A DNA stretch of 6,193 nt. Origin: Spirochaetaceae bacterium. Lineage in GTDB: Bacteria > Spirochaetota > Spirochaetia > PWKH01. Below are positions 1 through 6,193 of the stretch, in pieces (the first letter of the stretch is position 1; every line of letters starts with the position of its first letter). The stretch is taken from assembly GCA_003557605.1 (NCBI GenBank), contig PWNW01000014.1, forward strand, positions 1 to 6,193. Reading direction: 5' to 3'. The notes below the pieces were generated by a model. It made no database searches. It saw nothing but the letters and a program-made list of their open reading frames with translations, and was not told the DNA's origin. The translations under genes were made by a program, and so were the position numbers.

Positions 1-948
1 ATTCATCTGTGGCCGTTTGTCTACGGCCTCGTTTCGGAGCGGCATCCGGTGACACGTGAAAGGGTTTTCTTCGAGGACCGCACGCAACGTTATCCTGTGC
101 GGTTGTTCGCACCCGCCGAACCCTATCGTTTCATGTGGGTGATTCCCATGCGTCACCACGCCATTGGTGCCGGGGATCCAATACGTGTTGAAAGCACATG
201 GGCGAAAATGCAAGCCGACCCGGAAGCGTTTCCACCGCAATCAACCCGCGCATCGATCCACCTGCTCGGGACTGACTCCATCGGGCAGGATCTATTTTCC
301 CGCATTCTCTATGGTACCCGTGTGTCACTGACCATCGGATTGCTCGGCGTTGCCATCAGCTTTGTTCTCGGTCTGGTTTTTGGTGCCATCTCCGGGTTCT
401 TCGGCGGGCATATTGACAATCTCATTCAACGCACAATTGAGATTATACAGGCGTTTCCGACCCTTCCCCTGTGGATGGCCTTGGCGGCGATCCTTCCGCA
501 GCATTGGTCGCCCCTGCTGGTTTACTTCGGCATCACTGCCGTCCTCGGCATCATCGGATGGACCTCACTTGCCCGCCAGGTACGCGGAAAGATTCTCGCC
601 CTTCGGGAGGAAGACTTTTGCACAGCCGCCCAATTGCTGGGCGCCTCGCGGAACCGTGTCATTTTCCGCCATCTCTTGCCGTCGTTCATGAGCCACATCA
701 TCGTCAGCCTTACTTTGACCGTGCCGGGAATGATCCTCGGGGAGACAGCGCTCAGCTTTCTCGGCCTTGGCCTCCGGCCGCCCGTAACCAGTTGGGGCGT
801 GCTGCTGCAAGAGGCCCAGAACATTCAGGCCGTCGCCATGCAACCTTGGTTGTTAACGCCGGCACTCGGCGTCATCGTCACAGTGCTTGCCTTCAACTTC
901 GTTGGCGACGGACTCCGCGATGCCGCCGATCCTTACTCGGCACGGTGA
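1..948 (+). CDS. ABC transporter permease, OppC/DppC (peptide/nickel) type, 5' partial
   Basis: This is an inner-membrane permease subunit of a binding-protein-dependent importer of the oligopeptide/dipeptide class. The frame is open from base 1, and residues before the first internal GTG (base 49) look like genuine family sequence (WPFVYGL...), so the gene starts left of the window and neither that GTG nor the ATG at 133 is the true start. The visible part is 315 codons. A soluble, presumably periplasmic segment comes first, then the family hallmark HLLGTDSIGQDLFSR (bases 259-303), then hydrophobic segments typical of a MetI-like transmembrane domain. The cytoplasmic EAA loop that docks on the ATPase is clear at about 616-681 (TAAQLLGAS...IFRHLLPS). 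The end GETALSFLGLGLRPP...SWG...LAFNFVGDGLRDAADP is canonical. The long soluble segment before the GTD motif marks the long-N-terminus subgroup of these permeases. Substrate cannot be inferred. Partner permease, ATPase and binding-protein genes are expected upstream, outside the window. It converges with the next gene across 29 bases. Confidence 0.95.
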   Translation: MHLWPFVYGLVSERHPVTRERVFFEDRTQRYPVRLFAPAEPYRFMWVIPMRHHAIGAGDPIRVESTWAKMQADPEAFPPQSTRASIHLLGTDSIGQDLFSRILYGTRVSLTIGLLGVAISFVLGLVFGAISGFFGGHIDNLIQRTIEIIQAFPTLPLWMALAAILPQHWSPLLVYFGITAVLGIIGWTSLARQVRGKILALREEDFCTAAQLLGASRNRVIFRHLLPSFMSHIIVSLTLTVPGMILGETALSFLGLGLRPPVTSWGVLLQEAQNIQAVAMQPWLLTPALGVIVTVLAFNFVGDGLRDAADPYSAR

Positions 949-977
949 CTCGTGTGCGGTTTTGCTTTCGGTGGTCT

Positions 978-2144
978 TCAATCCGTCTGCATACGGCTTT
1001 CAGCAGGATTGGTGAAGAATATCCAGCTCCCGTCGCTACCGAAATCGCCGAAATAAATCCAACCGTCGATGGAAGCGGCGTACACCCACGGGCTGTGCTC
1101 GACGTGAAGCAGGCCAAGCCAATCCGCGGTGTCGACCCATCCGTTCTCATCGATTTCGAAACCGGCCCACCAGCCTTCCTCGGGATGCGGCGTCGCCCTT
1201 GCAATGGCGGATTCGGCACCTTCGCCGTATACATCGCTAACGGCGGCTACGGCGTACTCATAAGTCACCCCGTTGACCACATCGGCATCGACATAGCCGG
1301 GAGTGGGTGTGTTCGCGATCATTTGCAATGGTTCGCCGAGTTCAGCTCGCTTTACGTTGTAGCTGTCAACACCGGCGACCGTATTCCAGTCCAGAACCAC
1401 CTCGCCGTCGCCCGCGGTGGCGGTCAATCCGGTCGGCGCGCCCGGAGGCCCGGCCAAGCCGGTGGATTCAATGAGGACAGAGTTGATGACTCCACCGGGC
1501 GCAAGATAGAAGATGTCGCCTTGAGTGTACAGAATCGTGAAATTATTGTCCGAATATTCACTCAATCCGTGATTCCCGGTAAGCGTATTGGTGCCGGTGG
1601 ACGAGAATGTGGCACCGTCAAGGACGATGGTGTAACTGGTTGCATCGAGCGTGAAGGTGACCTGCTCGGGCACGGCGCTCAGGCCCGTCCCCGAAATACC
1701 CACACTGCTTCGTGTGCGGATATCGACTCCGCTTCTTGTCCAACGCAGTGCAAAATGAAAACCTGTCACCCGATTGTTGCTGGACACCAGATGGTCGCGG
1801 TTGCTCGCCGGGCCAACGGCAAAATACAACTCGGCATTGGCCCATTCACCCGCGCCGTCCCAGTCTGGCTCGTCAAAACTGGCGAGATCGACGGTGAAAG
1901 AGTGGGATTCCTCGTGAAAATTGTATTCCTCCAAAGTGCGCACAAGCGCCCAGTGATTTCCCCCGGCGACCCTCAGCGTCAAGGTGCCGTTGGATACCGT
2001 AATCACCTGGCTGTGTATGCCGTCGGATGTCCAGACAGATGTGTTCAGCGAAGTGCCGGGAAAATTTTCCTCCAGCAGGACGGAGCCGACGAGCGGCGCG
2101 GAAACGAGCGAGAGGGTGAACAAGGCGAAGGTAAGGGACTTCAT
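978..2144 (-). CDS. Secreted LamG-like / fibronectin type III protein with Trp-rich C-terminal tail
   Basis: This is a predicted exported protein, probably periplasmic, outer-surface or extracellular; its biochemical role is unknown. From the ATG ending at 2144 the product begins MKSLTFALFTLSLVSAPLVG, a textbook Sec signal peptide. In-frame ATGs at 2162 and 2186 would add 6 or 14 polar residues, giving up to 402 aa. None of the three starts has a clear Shine-Dalgarno sequence, so the start was chosen on signal-peptide shape. Numbering by the longest form: residues about 37-240 form a beta-rich concanavalin A/LamG-like domain opening ENFPGTSLNTSVW. I see no GH16 ExDxxE motif, so it is more likely a binding or structural module than a glucanase. 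Residues about 247-334 are a fibronectin type III domain (PPGAPTGLTATAGDGEVVLDW, then SYNV and YEYAVAAVS). Residues about 338-392 are a Trp-rich tail (WVDTADWLGLLHVE...DGWIYF...SWIFF) related to the tail of the large gene next door. No cysteine remains in the predicted mature protein. Gene reality is near certain; function is open. Confidence 0.9.
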   Translation of the reverse strand: MKSLTFALFTLSLVSAPLVGSVLLEENFPGTSLNTSVWTSDGIHSQVITVSNGTLTLRVAGGNHWALVRTLEEYNFHEESHSFTVDLASFDEPDWDGAGEWANAELYFAVGPASNRDHLVSSNNRVTGFHFALRWTRSGVDIRTRSSVGISGTGLSAVPEQVTFTLDATSYTIVLDGATFSSTGTNTLTGNHGLSEYSDNNFTILYTQGDIFYLAPGGVINSVLIESTGLAGPPGAPTGLTATAGDGEVVLDWNTVAGVDSYNVKRAELGEPLQMIANTPTPGYVDADVVNGVTYEYAVAAVSDVYGEGAESAIARATPHPEEGWWAGFEIDENGWVDTADWLGLLHVEHSPWVYAASIDGWIYFGDFGSDGSWIFFTNPAESRMQTD

Positions 2145-2184
2145 GCAGGATGGATGCTTCATTCGATTGTTTGCTGGTGAGTGC

Positions 2185-2190
2185 ATATTA
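2185..2190 (-). promoter_or_regulatory. Possible -10 hexamer (TAATAT) upstream of the LamG/FnIII gene
   Basis: On the minus strand the hexamer TAATAT matches the sigma-70-type -10 consensus TATAAT at four of six positions and sits about 40 bases before the preferred ATG at 2144. It overlaps the most upstream candidate ATG (2186); if it is a real promoter element, that ATG would not be in the transcript. I find no convincing -35 box at 16-18 bases spacing, so this is a weak, context-based suggestion. Confidence 0.2.
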
Positions 2191-2432
2191 ACAGCGTGAA
2201 ATTGGAAAGATTCCCGATTCAGAAAGGGCGATGGTTGTTGTGCCAGTGAACAAAAACCGGAGAACGTCCGCAGTTTTTACGTGGCATCGTCTACCGTATT
2301 GCGGCGAGCCAAACCAACAAGCGTTTCGCCATTCTTATATATGAACCGGTTTGCCTTCCATCCGGGGAAGCGTTGGAGCCTCGGGTCAGTCGTTTTCTTG
2401 CGTACCCGCTGCCGATGCAGGGCCGATGCAGT
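2187..2432. other. Intergenic region between the two exported-protein genes
   Basis: This 246-base gap separates two minus-strand genes. It contains the terminator-like palindrome at 2252-2278, a perfect 8-bp palindrome AACCGGTT at 2344-2351, and a 10-base direct repeat GCCGATGCAG at 2411-2420 and 2422-2431. On the minus strand, in frame with the large gene but after its stop, an open frame runs from 2432 to a TAA at about 2280. It has no start codon near its beginning and is treated as non-coding here. Confidence 0.6.
2252..2278 (-). terminator. Terminator-like palindrome, potentially bidirectional
   Basis: The plus strand reads AAAAAC, CGGA, a five-base loop GAACG, TCCG, two unpaired bases CA, then GTTTTT. 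The 4-bp GC core (2258-2261 with 2267-2270) is followed by a T-run on both strands: TTTTT at 2274-2278 on plus, and the complement of AAAAA at 2252-2256 on minus. On the minus strand it lies about 155 bases after the stop of the large exported-protein gene and about 110 bases before the preferred start of the LamG/FnIII gene. It could therefore end the large transcript and separate the two units. The core stem is short, so efficiency is uncertain. Confidence 0.4.
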
Positions 2433-5400
2433 TCAGTTGTTCCAGTTGAGCCACTGTCTGTTGTTGAAATCAAACATCCATCCGCCTTCATCCAGCGGGT
2501 GCATAACCTGGAACCACCGGTTGTCCGCGAGCCGCAAGAGCACAGGGAAAGTCTCTCCGGGGCGGGTCCAAAGCCAGCCGTGGCGAGCGCTGTAGAGCCA
2601 GAGGTCGCCGTTGGAAGGGTACAAATAAATCCAGCCTAGGTCTCGGTGCTCCACAAGCGGAAGCTCTTCAACATGCATCAAACCAATCGGTGTGCGATAC
2701 CACGGCCCCTCCGCGAACACCGGCCCCCTAAGCATCTCCTCCAACTCAAGCTGCCATTCCGGTAACTCCTGTCCGGGTTTGTATCGGAAGAGCGCTTCGA
2801 TCTCATTTGCCTCCAAAGCACGTTCGTAGATGCGCAAGTCATCCACCGCTCCGTTGAAATTGTTCCAGATCCTGGCCAGGCGAAAGTCGTCTTCCACGGC
2901 CAAGCCGTAGGGAGATGCCGTCGAAAAACTCACTTGGCCGTCAAGGTACCCCGTGACCGTCGTGCCGTCCCAGGTCACCGCCATGTGATGCCATTCGGTG
3001 CTCATGGTTGCCATGAGGGTGTATTGATAGTTGTTCAGATCGACGATCACCCGGCCGCCGCCGGCGGGAAAACCGACCAGAAACGATGTCGCTCCGGTGG
3101 GGCCGACAAAACCGAATATCAAGCCCCATGAGGGCTGCGACACGGAGTCCATGCGCACCCAGCCGGCGATCGTGCGCGGATGCATCGGCGGCAGATTGAT
3201 CGCTCCCACAGTTGCGTAGTCGTCACTCCCGTCGAACTTCAGGGCATACTCGCCGACCTTGCCCGGGATCCACGTATTGGCGTCACCGGCCACATTGTGC
3301 AGCGTCATCTCACGCCCGCCGACGGAGTCCACTGCAGTCGTCAGAATCCCGCTGCCTTGATAGTCATCAAACTTCCAGCGCGCGATCAGTCCCGTGGGGT
3401 CCGCAAAATCATCCTCCGATACCAGTCGGACCGCATCCGCCACGACGTATCCGTCGGTACCTTCGGTACGGATTTCCACCCACACTTCGTCCGCGGAAAG
3501 CATATACGAGCCCAGCAGGTGCCAGTCGCCGCCGCTTTCGCGCTGGTTTACCGTCACTTCCGTCTCTCCCTCCGCCGTCCGGATCACCACGGGCACGTTT
3601 GTCGCGTGGTTGGCGCCGGCGGGCCAATGCAACCAGACCTCGTGCTCGCCCGACAATATCCGCGGAATAAATCGAAAGCTTTTTTCACCCTTGTCCACGT
3701 TGCCGTCGTGCATGTAGTCGTCGCCGAAATATCCCGGTTCCACCGTCGAGGCAATCCATGTTCCAACCGTCTCCACCTCGTCGTCGGCATTGTCCACCAC
3801 CAGTTTCACCGCGTAATCGGTGTTCAGAAAGATCACGGCATCGGCCGAGACCTGACCGGCGGACGCCTCCGCGTAGAACTCGACAAAACCGTCGCGACCC
3901 TCATCGAACTCAAACACCCCGATCACCGGATCCTCTCCCGGATGATAGCGGACCATCGTGTCTCCGCCGGCGTGGCGGACGCGCACGTCCACCTCCGTGG
4001 TGCTGTCCCAAGGGGTCTCCCGTGGTGTCGACACCTCATACTCGCCCGCAGCCAGATCCGGCGTGAAGCGGAAGAACTGTCCCGCCTCCGCGCGATGGCC
4101 GTTGCTCAAATACAGGCCGGTCAGCCCCATCCGGTTTCGGTTGTCATGCGTCAAAAGCGCCGGTGGCAGTTTCGGACGATCCCAGCGCCCGGCGCCTCCC
4201 CAGTTGCTGTCGGTGTAATTGACATGAAAACTGTGGGACACCCAGAACCATGGCGTCGCATAAAACCACGGATCGGTGTTCTTGACGATGATTTGCCGAT
4301 GGGGAGGGTCTTCCGCCTCTACCTGAAGCCAGACCCTGAAGCGCTGATTCCCATTCAGGGCCCCCGCGCCGTTCACCTCCACGTGGGCTTCGTAGACCCC
4401 CGGAGCCAGGCCTGTCGCATCCACTGAAACCCGCAGGCTCTGTTCGTTGCCTTCGCCTCCGATAACAACGTGGCACCAGTCATCCTCGGCGAAGTAATCC
4501 ACTGATACCGCCGCCGCCGCGAGCGTTCCTTGCCCGGTGTTCACCAGCGCGACCTGCTTCTCAGACGGCGCCGGGCGCGATTCGCGCGCGGTAAAGCGCA
4601 GGGTATGCGGCAGAAATACGGGTGCCTCGCCGTAAACGCGGGTTGCATTCACCGGCCAGGGAAGAAACTCCACCTCGTCCGCTGCAAACAAAGCCACTCC
4701 CGGTTTGGCCACCGAAGTGCCGTCCACGGTGATGTTCTGGACAAAATCCGCTTTTTGTTCACCGTCGCATACCGTGAGCGTCACCGCGTAAATCCCGGGA
4801 TTGAGATAGGTGTACGCGGGATCGGGTTCCGTCGAGGAGCCGCCGTCGCCAAAGGTCCAGCTATAGCGCAAATCGTCGCCTGCGCCGGCGCGCGACCCCG
4901 CGCTGCTGAACGACACCGGTGTTCCCGCCGTCGCCGGCGACACGGGCACCATCTCGGCGTGGATCGCGCCTTCCGCATCCAACAGATCCCGGAACATCTG
5001 CCAGAATGCCATCCATGGGTCGAGCCAATAGATCAGGCCGTGTTCGGTCACCCACAGCTCAAAATGAGCATGCTCCGCCTCGCCGACGGCTATACCCGCG
5101 GCATCGGCGTAATAGGTGCCCCGGGCCAAAGGAACGTGTTCCGTAACGACAGTGCGGATCGTATGATGGGCACGCATCTCCCACCTACTGCCGTTGCCCC
5201 AGTCGCGGTAGCCCCGCCATGCCGAGCTGCCCGAAGGCAGTTCGTGCGAGTCAAAGTCAATCGGGGCAATCAACTGAGTGCCGGCACGCATGTTGATATC
5301 GAGTCCGCGGTGCGGGGTCGCTCCCCAGTAGCCGCCCATGTGCATATCGTCCCCTTTGTAGGTGTCGCGGGCATCAATGCGCAAATTGGCAAACTCCTTG

Positions 5401-5954
5401 CCGGGAAGCGTTTCGCTGTCACGGTACCAAGGTTCCATGACCTGCGGGCAGATGCGGTCGGTGAGATCATTGACAACGATGCGGGCCTCTTTGCGCGGGT
5501 AGCCGCCACGGTTGCTGGGATTCGGGCCGACCGGCCCGCGCATGAACACACCGGAGGGCGCGCGGATATAACACAGCCAAATGCGCATGCCGTTGACGAC
5601 GTATGGTTCGTTAAACGAAGCTTGAGAGCAAAGATAGCGGGTCAGGCGCATGGGATGGCCATCGATGGTGACATCAATCCAGATCTGATACATTATGCCG
5701 TGGTCGATCCGCTCCTGCATCAGATTGGCAGGATATACATTGGATAGCAGAATGTCCGCGCCACTGTCCTCCAGCCGCAACACGCGGGTCTCTCCGTTGC
5801 GCAGGGTGAAGTGCAGTTCGTCGCCATGGTCGAGTTCCACCGGGGTTATCGTAGACTTTGCCGTCCGTTCGACAACCGATTGGGCCGCAACGGCGGATGC
5901 CGCGATTACGGTGATCGCCAAGGCGGAAATGAGGGTTCTAAGTTTCGGGGTCAT
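2433..5954 (-). CDS. Large exported multidomain M23-type metallopeptidase-like protein (PKD, BACON-like, golvesin-C x2, LamG, Trp-rich tail)
   Basis: This is a 1173-residue protein predicted to leave the cytoplasm. Residues 1-24 are a Sec signal peptide (MTPKLRTLISALAITVIAAS, predicted cut after AVAA). Residues about 25-200 form a region I cannot assign to a named fold. Residues about 201-312 resemble a zinc peptidase of family M23 (LytM/lysostaphin type). They contain HxxxD (HRGLDI, H215 and D219), the usual GTxLxAPIDFD continuation, H273, and HxH (HAHFEL, H295 and H297), so all expected ligands and the catalytic His are present. M23 enzymes cut peptidoglycan cross-bridges or other Gly-rich peptides; activity here is inferred. 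A PKD domain follows (about 335-411, YSWTFGDG). Next come a BACON-like beta domain (about 420-546, DATGLAPGVYEAHVEV), two golvesin-C/xanthan-lyase-CBD-like modules (about 553-711 and 715-845, each ending in an ADAV motif), a LamG jelly roll (about 853-1058) and a Trp-rich tail (about 1080-1173). The ATG at 5954 directly precedes the signal peptide; no Shine-Dalgarno sequence is evident. Likely roles are cell-wall or surface polymer processing, or adhesion. Confidence 0.93.
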   Translation of the reverse strand: MTPKLRTLISALAITVIAASAVAAQSVVERTAKSTITPVELDHGDELHFTLRNGETRVLRLEDSGADILLSNVYPANLMQERIDHGIMYQIWIDVTIDGHPMRLTRYLCSQASFNEPYVVNGMRIWLCYIRAPSGVFMRGPVGPNPSNRGGYPRKEARIVVNDLTDRICPQVMEPWYRDSETLPGKEFANLRIDARDTYKGDDMHMGGYWGATPHRGLDINMRAGTQLIAPIDFDSHELPSGSSAWRGYRDWGNGSRWEMRAHHTIRTVVTEHVPLARGTYYADAAGIAVGEAEHAHFELWVTEHGLIYWLDPWMAFWQMFRDLLDAEGAIHAEMVPVSPATAGTPVSFSSAGSRAGAGDDLRYSWTFGDGGSSTEPDPAYTYLNPGIYAVTLTVCDGEQKADFVQNITVDGTSVAKPGVALFAADEVEFLPWPVNATRVYGEAPVFLPHTLRFTARESRPAPSEKQVALVNTGQGTLAAAAVSVDYFAEDDWCHVVIGGEGNEQSLRVSVDATGLAPGVYEAHVEVNGAGALNGNQRFRVWLQVEAEDPPHRQIIVKNTDPWFYATPWFWVSHSFHVNYTDSNWGGAGRWDRPKLPPALLTHDNRNRMGLTGLYLSNGHRAEAGQFFRFTPDLAAGEYEVSTPRETPWDSTTEVDVRVRHAGGDTMVRYHPGEDPVIGVFEFDEGRDGFVEFYAEASAGQVSADAVIFLNTDYAVKLVVDNADDEVETVGTWIASTVEPGYFGDDYMHDGNVDKGEKSFRFIPRILSGEHEVWLHWPAGANHATNVPVVIRTAEGETEVTVNQRESGGDWHLLGSYMLSADEVWVEIRTEGTDGYVVADAVRLVSEDDFADPTGLIARWKFDDYQGSGILTTAVDSVGGREMTLHNVAGDANTWIPGKVGEYALKFDGSDDYATVGAINLPPMHPRTIAGWVRMDSVSQPSWGLIFGFVGPTGATSFLVGFPAGGGRVIVDLNNYQYTLMATMSTEWHHMAVTWDGTTVTGYLDGQVSFSTASPYGLAVEDDFRLARIWNNFNGAVDDLRIYERALEANEIEALFRYKPGQELPEWQLELEEMLRGPVFAEGPWYRTPIGLMHVEELPLVEHRDLGWIYLYPSNGDLWLYSARHGWLWTRPGETFPVLLRLADNRWFQVMHPLDEGGWMFDFNNRQWLNWNN

Positions 5955-6013
5955 GGTAGATGGAATTAGAGCTTTTTTAAACCCTTAGCTGTTCAACGCG
6001 CACGACAGAAGCT

Positions 6014-6039
6014 CCGGTTCGTTCTTGAATAAGAACCGG
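6014..6039. repeat. Nested inverted repeat between two minus-strand genes
   Basis: Two overlapping palindromes share this site. The inner one is a perfect 6-bp inverted repeat GTTCTTgaatAAGAAC (6021-6036). The outer one pairs CCGGTTC (6014-6020) with GAACCGG (6033-6039). They are mutually exclusive as full stems, because AAGAAC overlaps GAACCGG. The site lies about 40 bases after the stop of the edge gene and about 60 bases before the start of the large exported-protein gene. No T-run follows on either strand, so it is not a classical intrinsic terminator. A regulator-binding site or a 3'-end stabilising hairpin are both possible. Confidence 0.45.
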
Positions 6040-6079
6040 TGGCCGATGGCAATGCCTCAGGGGCCTGAAAGCCGCCGTC

Positions 6080-6193
6080 TCAATCGGCCTCCGCTTCAGC
6101 AAATGGCATCGTCCGGTTCTCGGCAAACATCCTTTCCGCCCAAACCTGCGCGGGAATTCTGATGTAATCCTCTCCGGCGTCGAAGGCCTTGAG
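6080..6193 (-). CDS. C-terminal fragment of an unidentified protein, partial at window edge
   Basis: The minus strand is open from the window edge to a TGA at 6080-6082, giving 37 residues. They include DAGEDYIRIPAQVWAERMF and end PFAEAEAD. The mixed hydrophobic and charged composition with an acidic end looks like a normal cytosolic protein C-terminus, and the stop is followed by a non-coding gap of ordinary size. I do not recognise the family. It would be the gene directly upstream of, and codirectional with, the large exported-protein gene. The short length means chance openness cannot be excluded. Confidence 0.5.
   Translation of the reverse strand, partial: LKAFDAGEDYIRIPAQVWAERMFAENRTMPFAEAEAD

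Noticed and set aside
949..977. Terminator in the convergent gap between the permease and the LamG/FnIII gene
   Set aside because: The 29 bases show only short T stretches and no stem of useful length on either strand.
978..1020. Possible frameshift truncating the Trp-rich tail of the LamG/FnIII protein
   Set aside because: The other minus-strand frames after the stop show no continuation of the GW-type repeat, so the shorter tail appears to be the natural end.
471..2180. 569-codon plus-strand open frame across the permease end and opposite the LamG/FnIII gene
   Set aside because: It overlaps the permease out of frame and then runs antisense to a gene with a clear signal peptide and FnIII domain. 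Its product is rich in Arg, His and Pro with no recognisable domain, as expected for a shadow frame in GC-rich DNA.
2344..2351. Perfect palindrome AACCGGTT
   Set aside because: It is eight bases long, has no extended dyad around it, and is expected by chance at this length.
2411..2431. Direct repeat GCCGATGCAG twice with one base between
   Set aside because: It has only two copies of ten bases, with no further copies in the window and no association with a mobile element. It is likely a small slippage product.
3180..4427. 415-codon plus-strand open frame opposite the large gene
   Set aside because: It is antisense to the golvesin/LamG part of the large protein, and its product shows no domain and a skewed His/Arg composition. 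It is an antisense shadow.
4530..5747. 405-codon plus-strand open frame opposite the 5' half of the large gene
   Set aside because: It is antisense to the signal-adjacent, M23-like and PKD regions, which have recognisable motifs on the minus strand. The plus-strand product has none.
5965..5996. Promoter-like pair on minus: TTGAAC then TCTAAT upstream of the large gene
   Set aside because: The spacer is 20 bases, too long for a sigma-70-type promoter, and the -10 match is modest. Not reported as a feature.

Overview
The window comes from a Gram-negative-type bacterial chromosome with moderately high GC. The secreted proteins point to the PVC superphylum, most likely Verrucomicrobiota (Opitutae/Puniceicoccales-like), Kiritimatiellota or Lentisphaerota. 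The clues are large exported proteins built from LamG, PKD, FnIII and golvesin-type beta modules, Trp-rich C-terminal tails of a kind I associate with these groups, and starts without a clear Shine-Dalgarno sequence. This taxonomic reading is inference from protein style; no marker gene is present.

Layout: (1) Bases 1-948 (+) hold the 3' part of an OppC/DppC-type inner-membrane permease of a peptide-class ABC importer. Its start and partner genes lie left of the window. (2) After a 29-base convergent gap, a minus-strand gene (about 978-2144, possibly to 2186) encodes a secreted protein with a signal peptide, a concanavalin A/LamG-like domain, a fibronectin type III domain and a short Trp-rich tail. 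(3) The 246-base gap 2187-2432 carries a terminator-like palindrome with A-run and T-run arms. (4) A 1173-residue minus-strand gene (2433-5954) fills most of the window. It encodes an exported multidomain protein: signal peptide, N-terminal region, M23-type metallopeptidase-like domain with all expected metal and catalytic residues, PKD domain, BACON-like domain, two golvesin-C-like modules, LamG jelly roll and Trp-rich tail. (5) A 125-base gap (5955-6079) holds a conspicuous inverted repeat. (6) The right edge carries the last 37 codons of another minus-strand gene, which I cannot identify.

The two exported proteins are codirectional neighbours, and their C-terminal tails are recognisably related (GL-HVE--P-V---GWIY). 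A shared surface-anchoring, sorting or binding role is plausible. The permease runs in the opposite direction and is probably functionally unrelated. I see no RNA gene, CRISPR array, transposase or phage gene.
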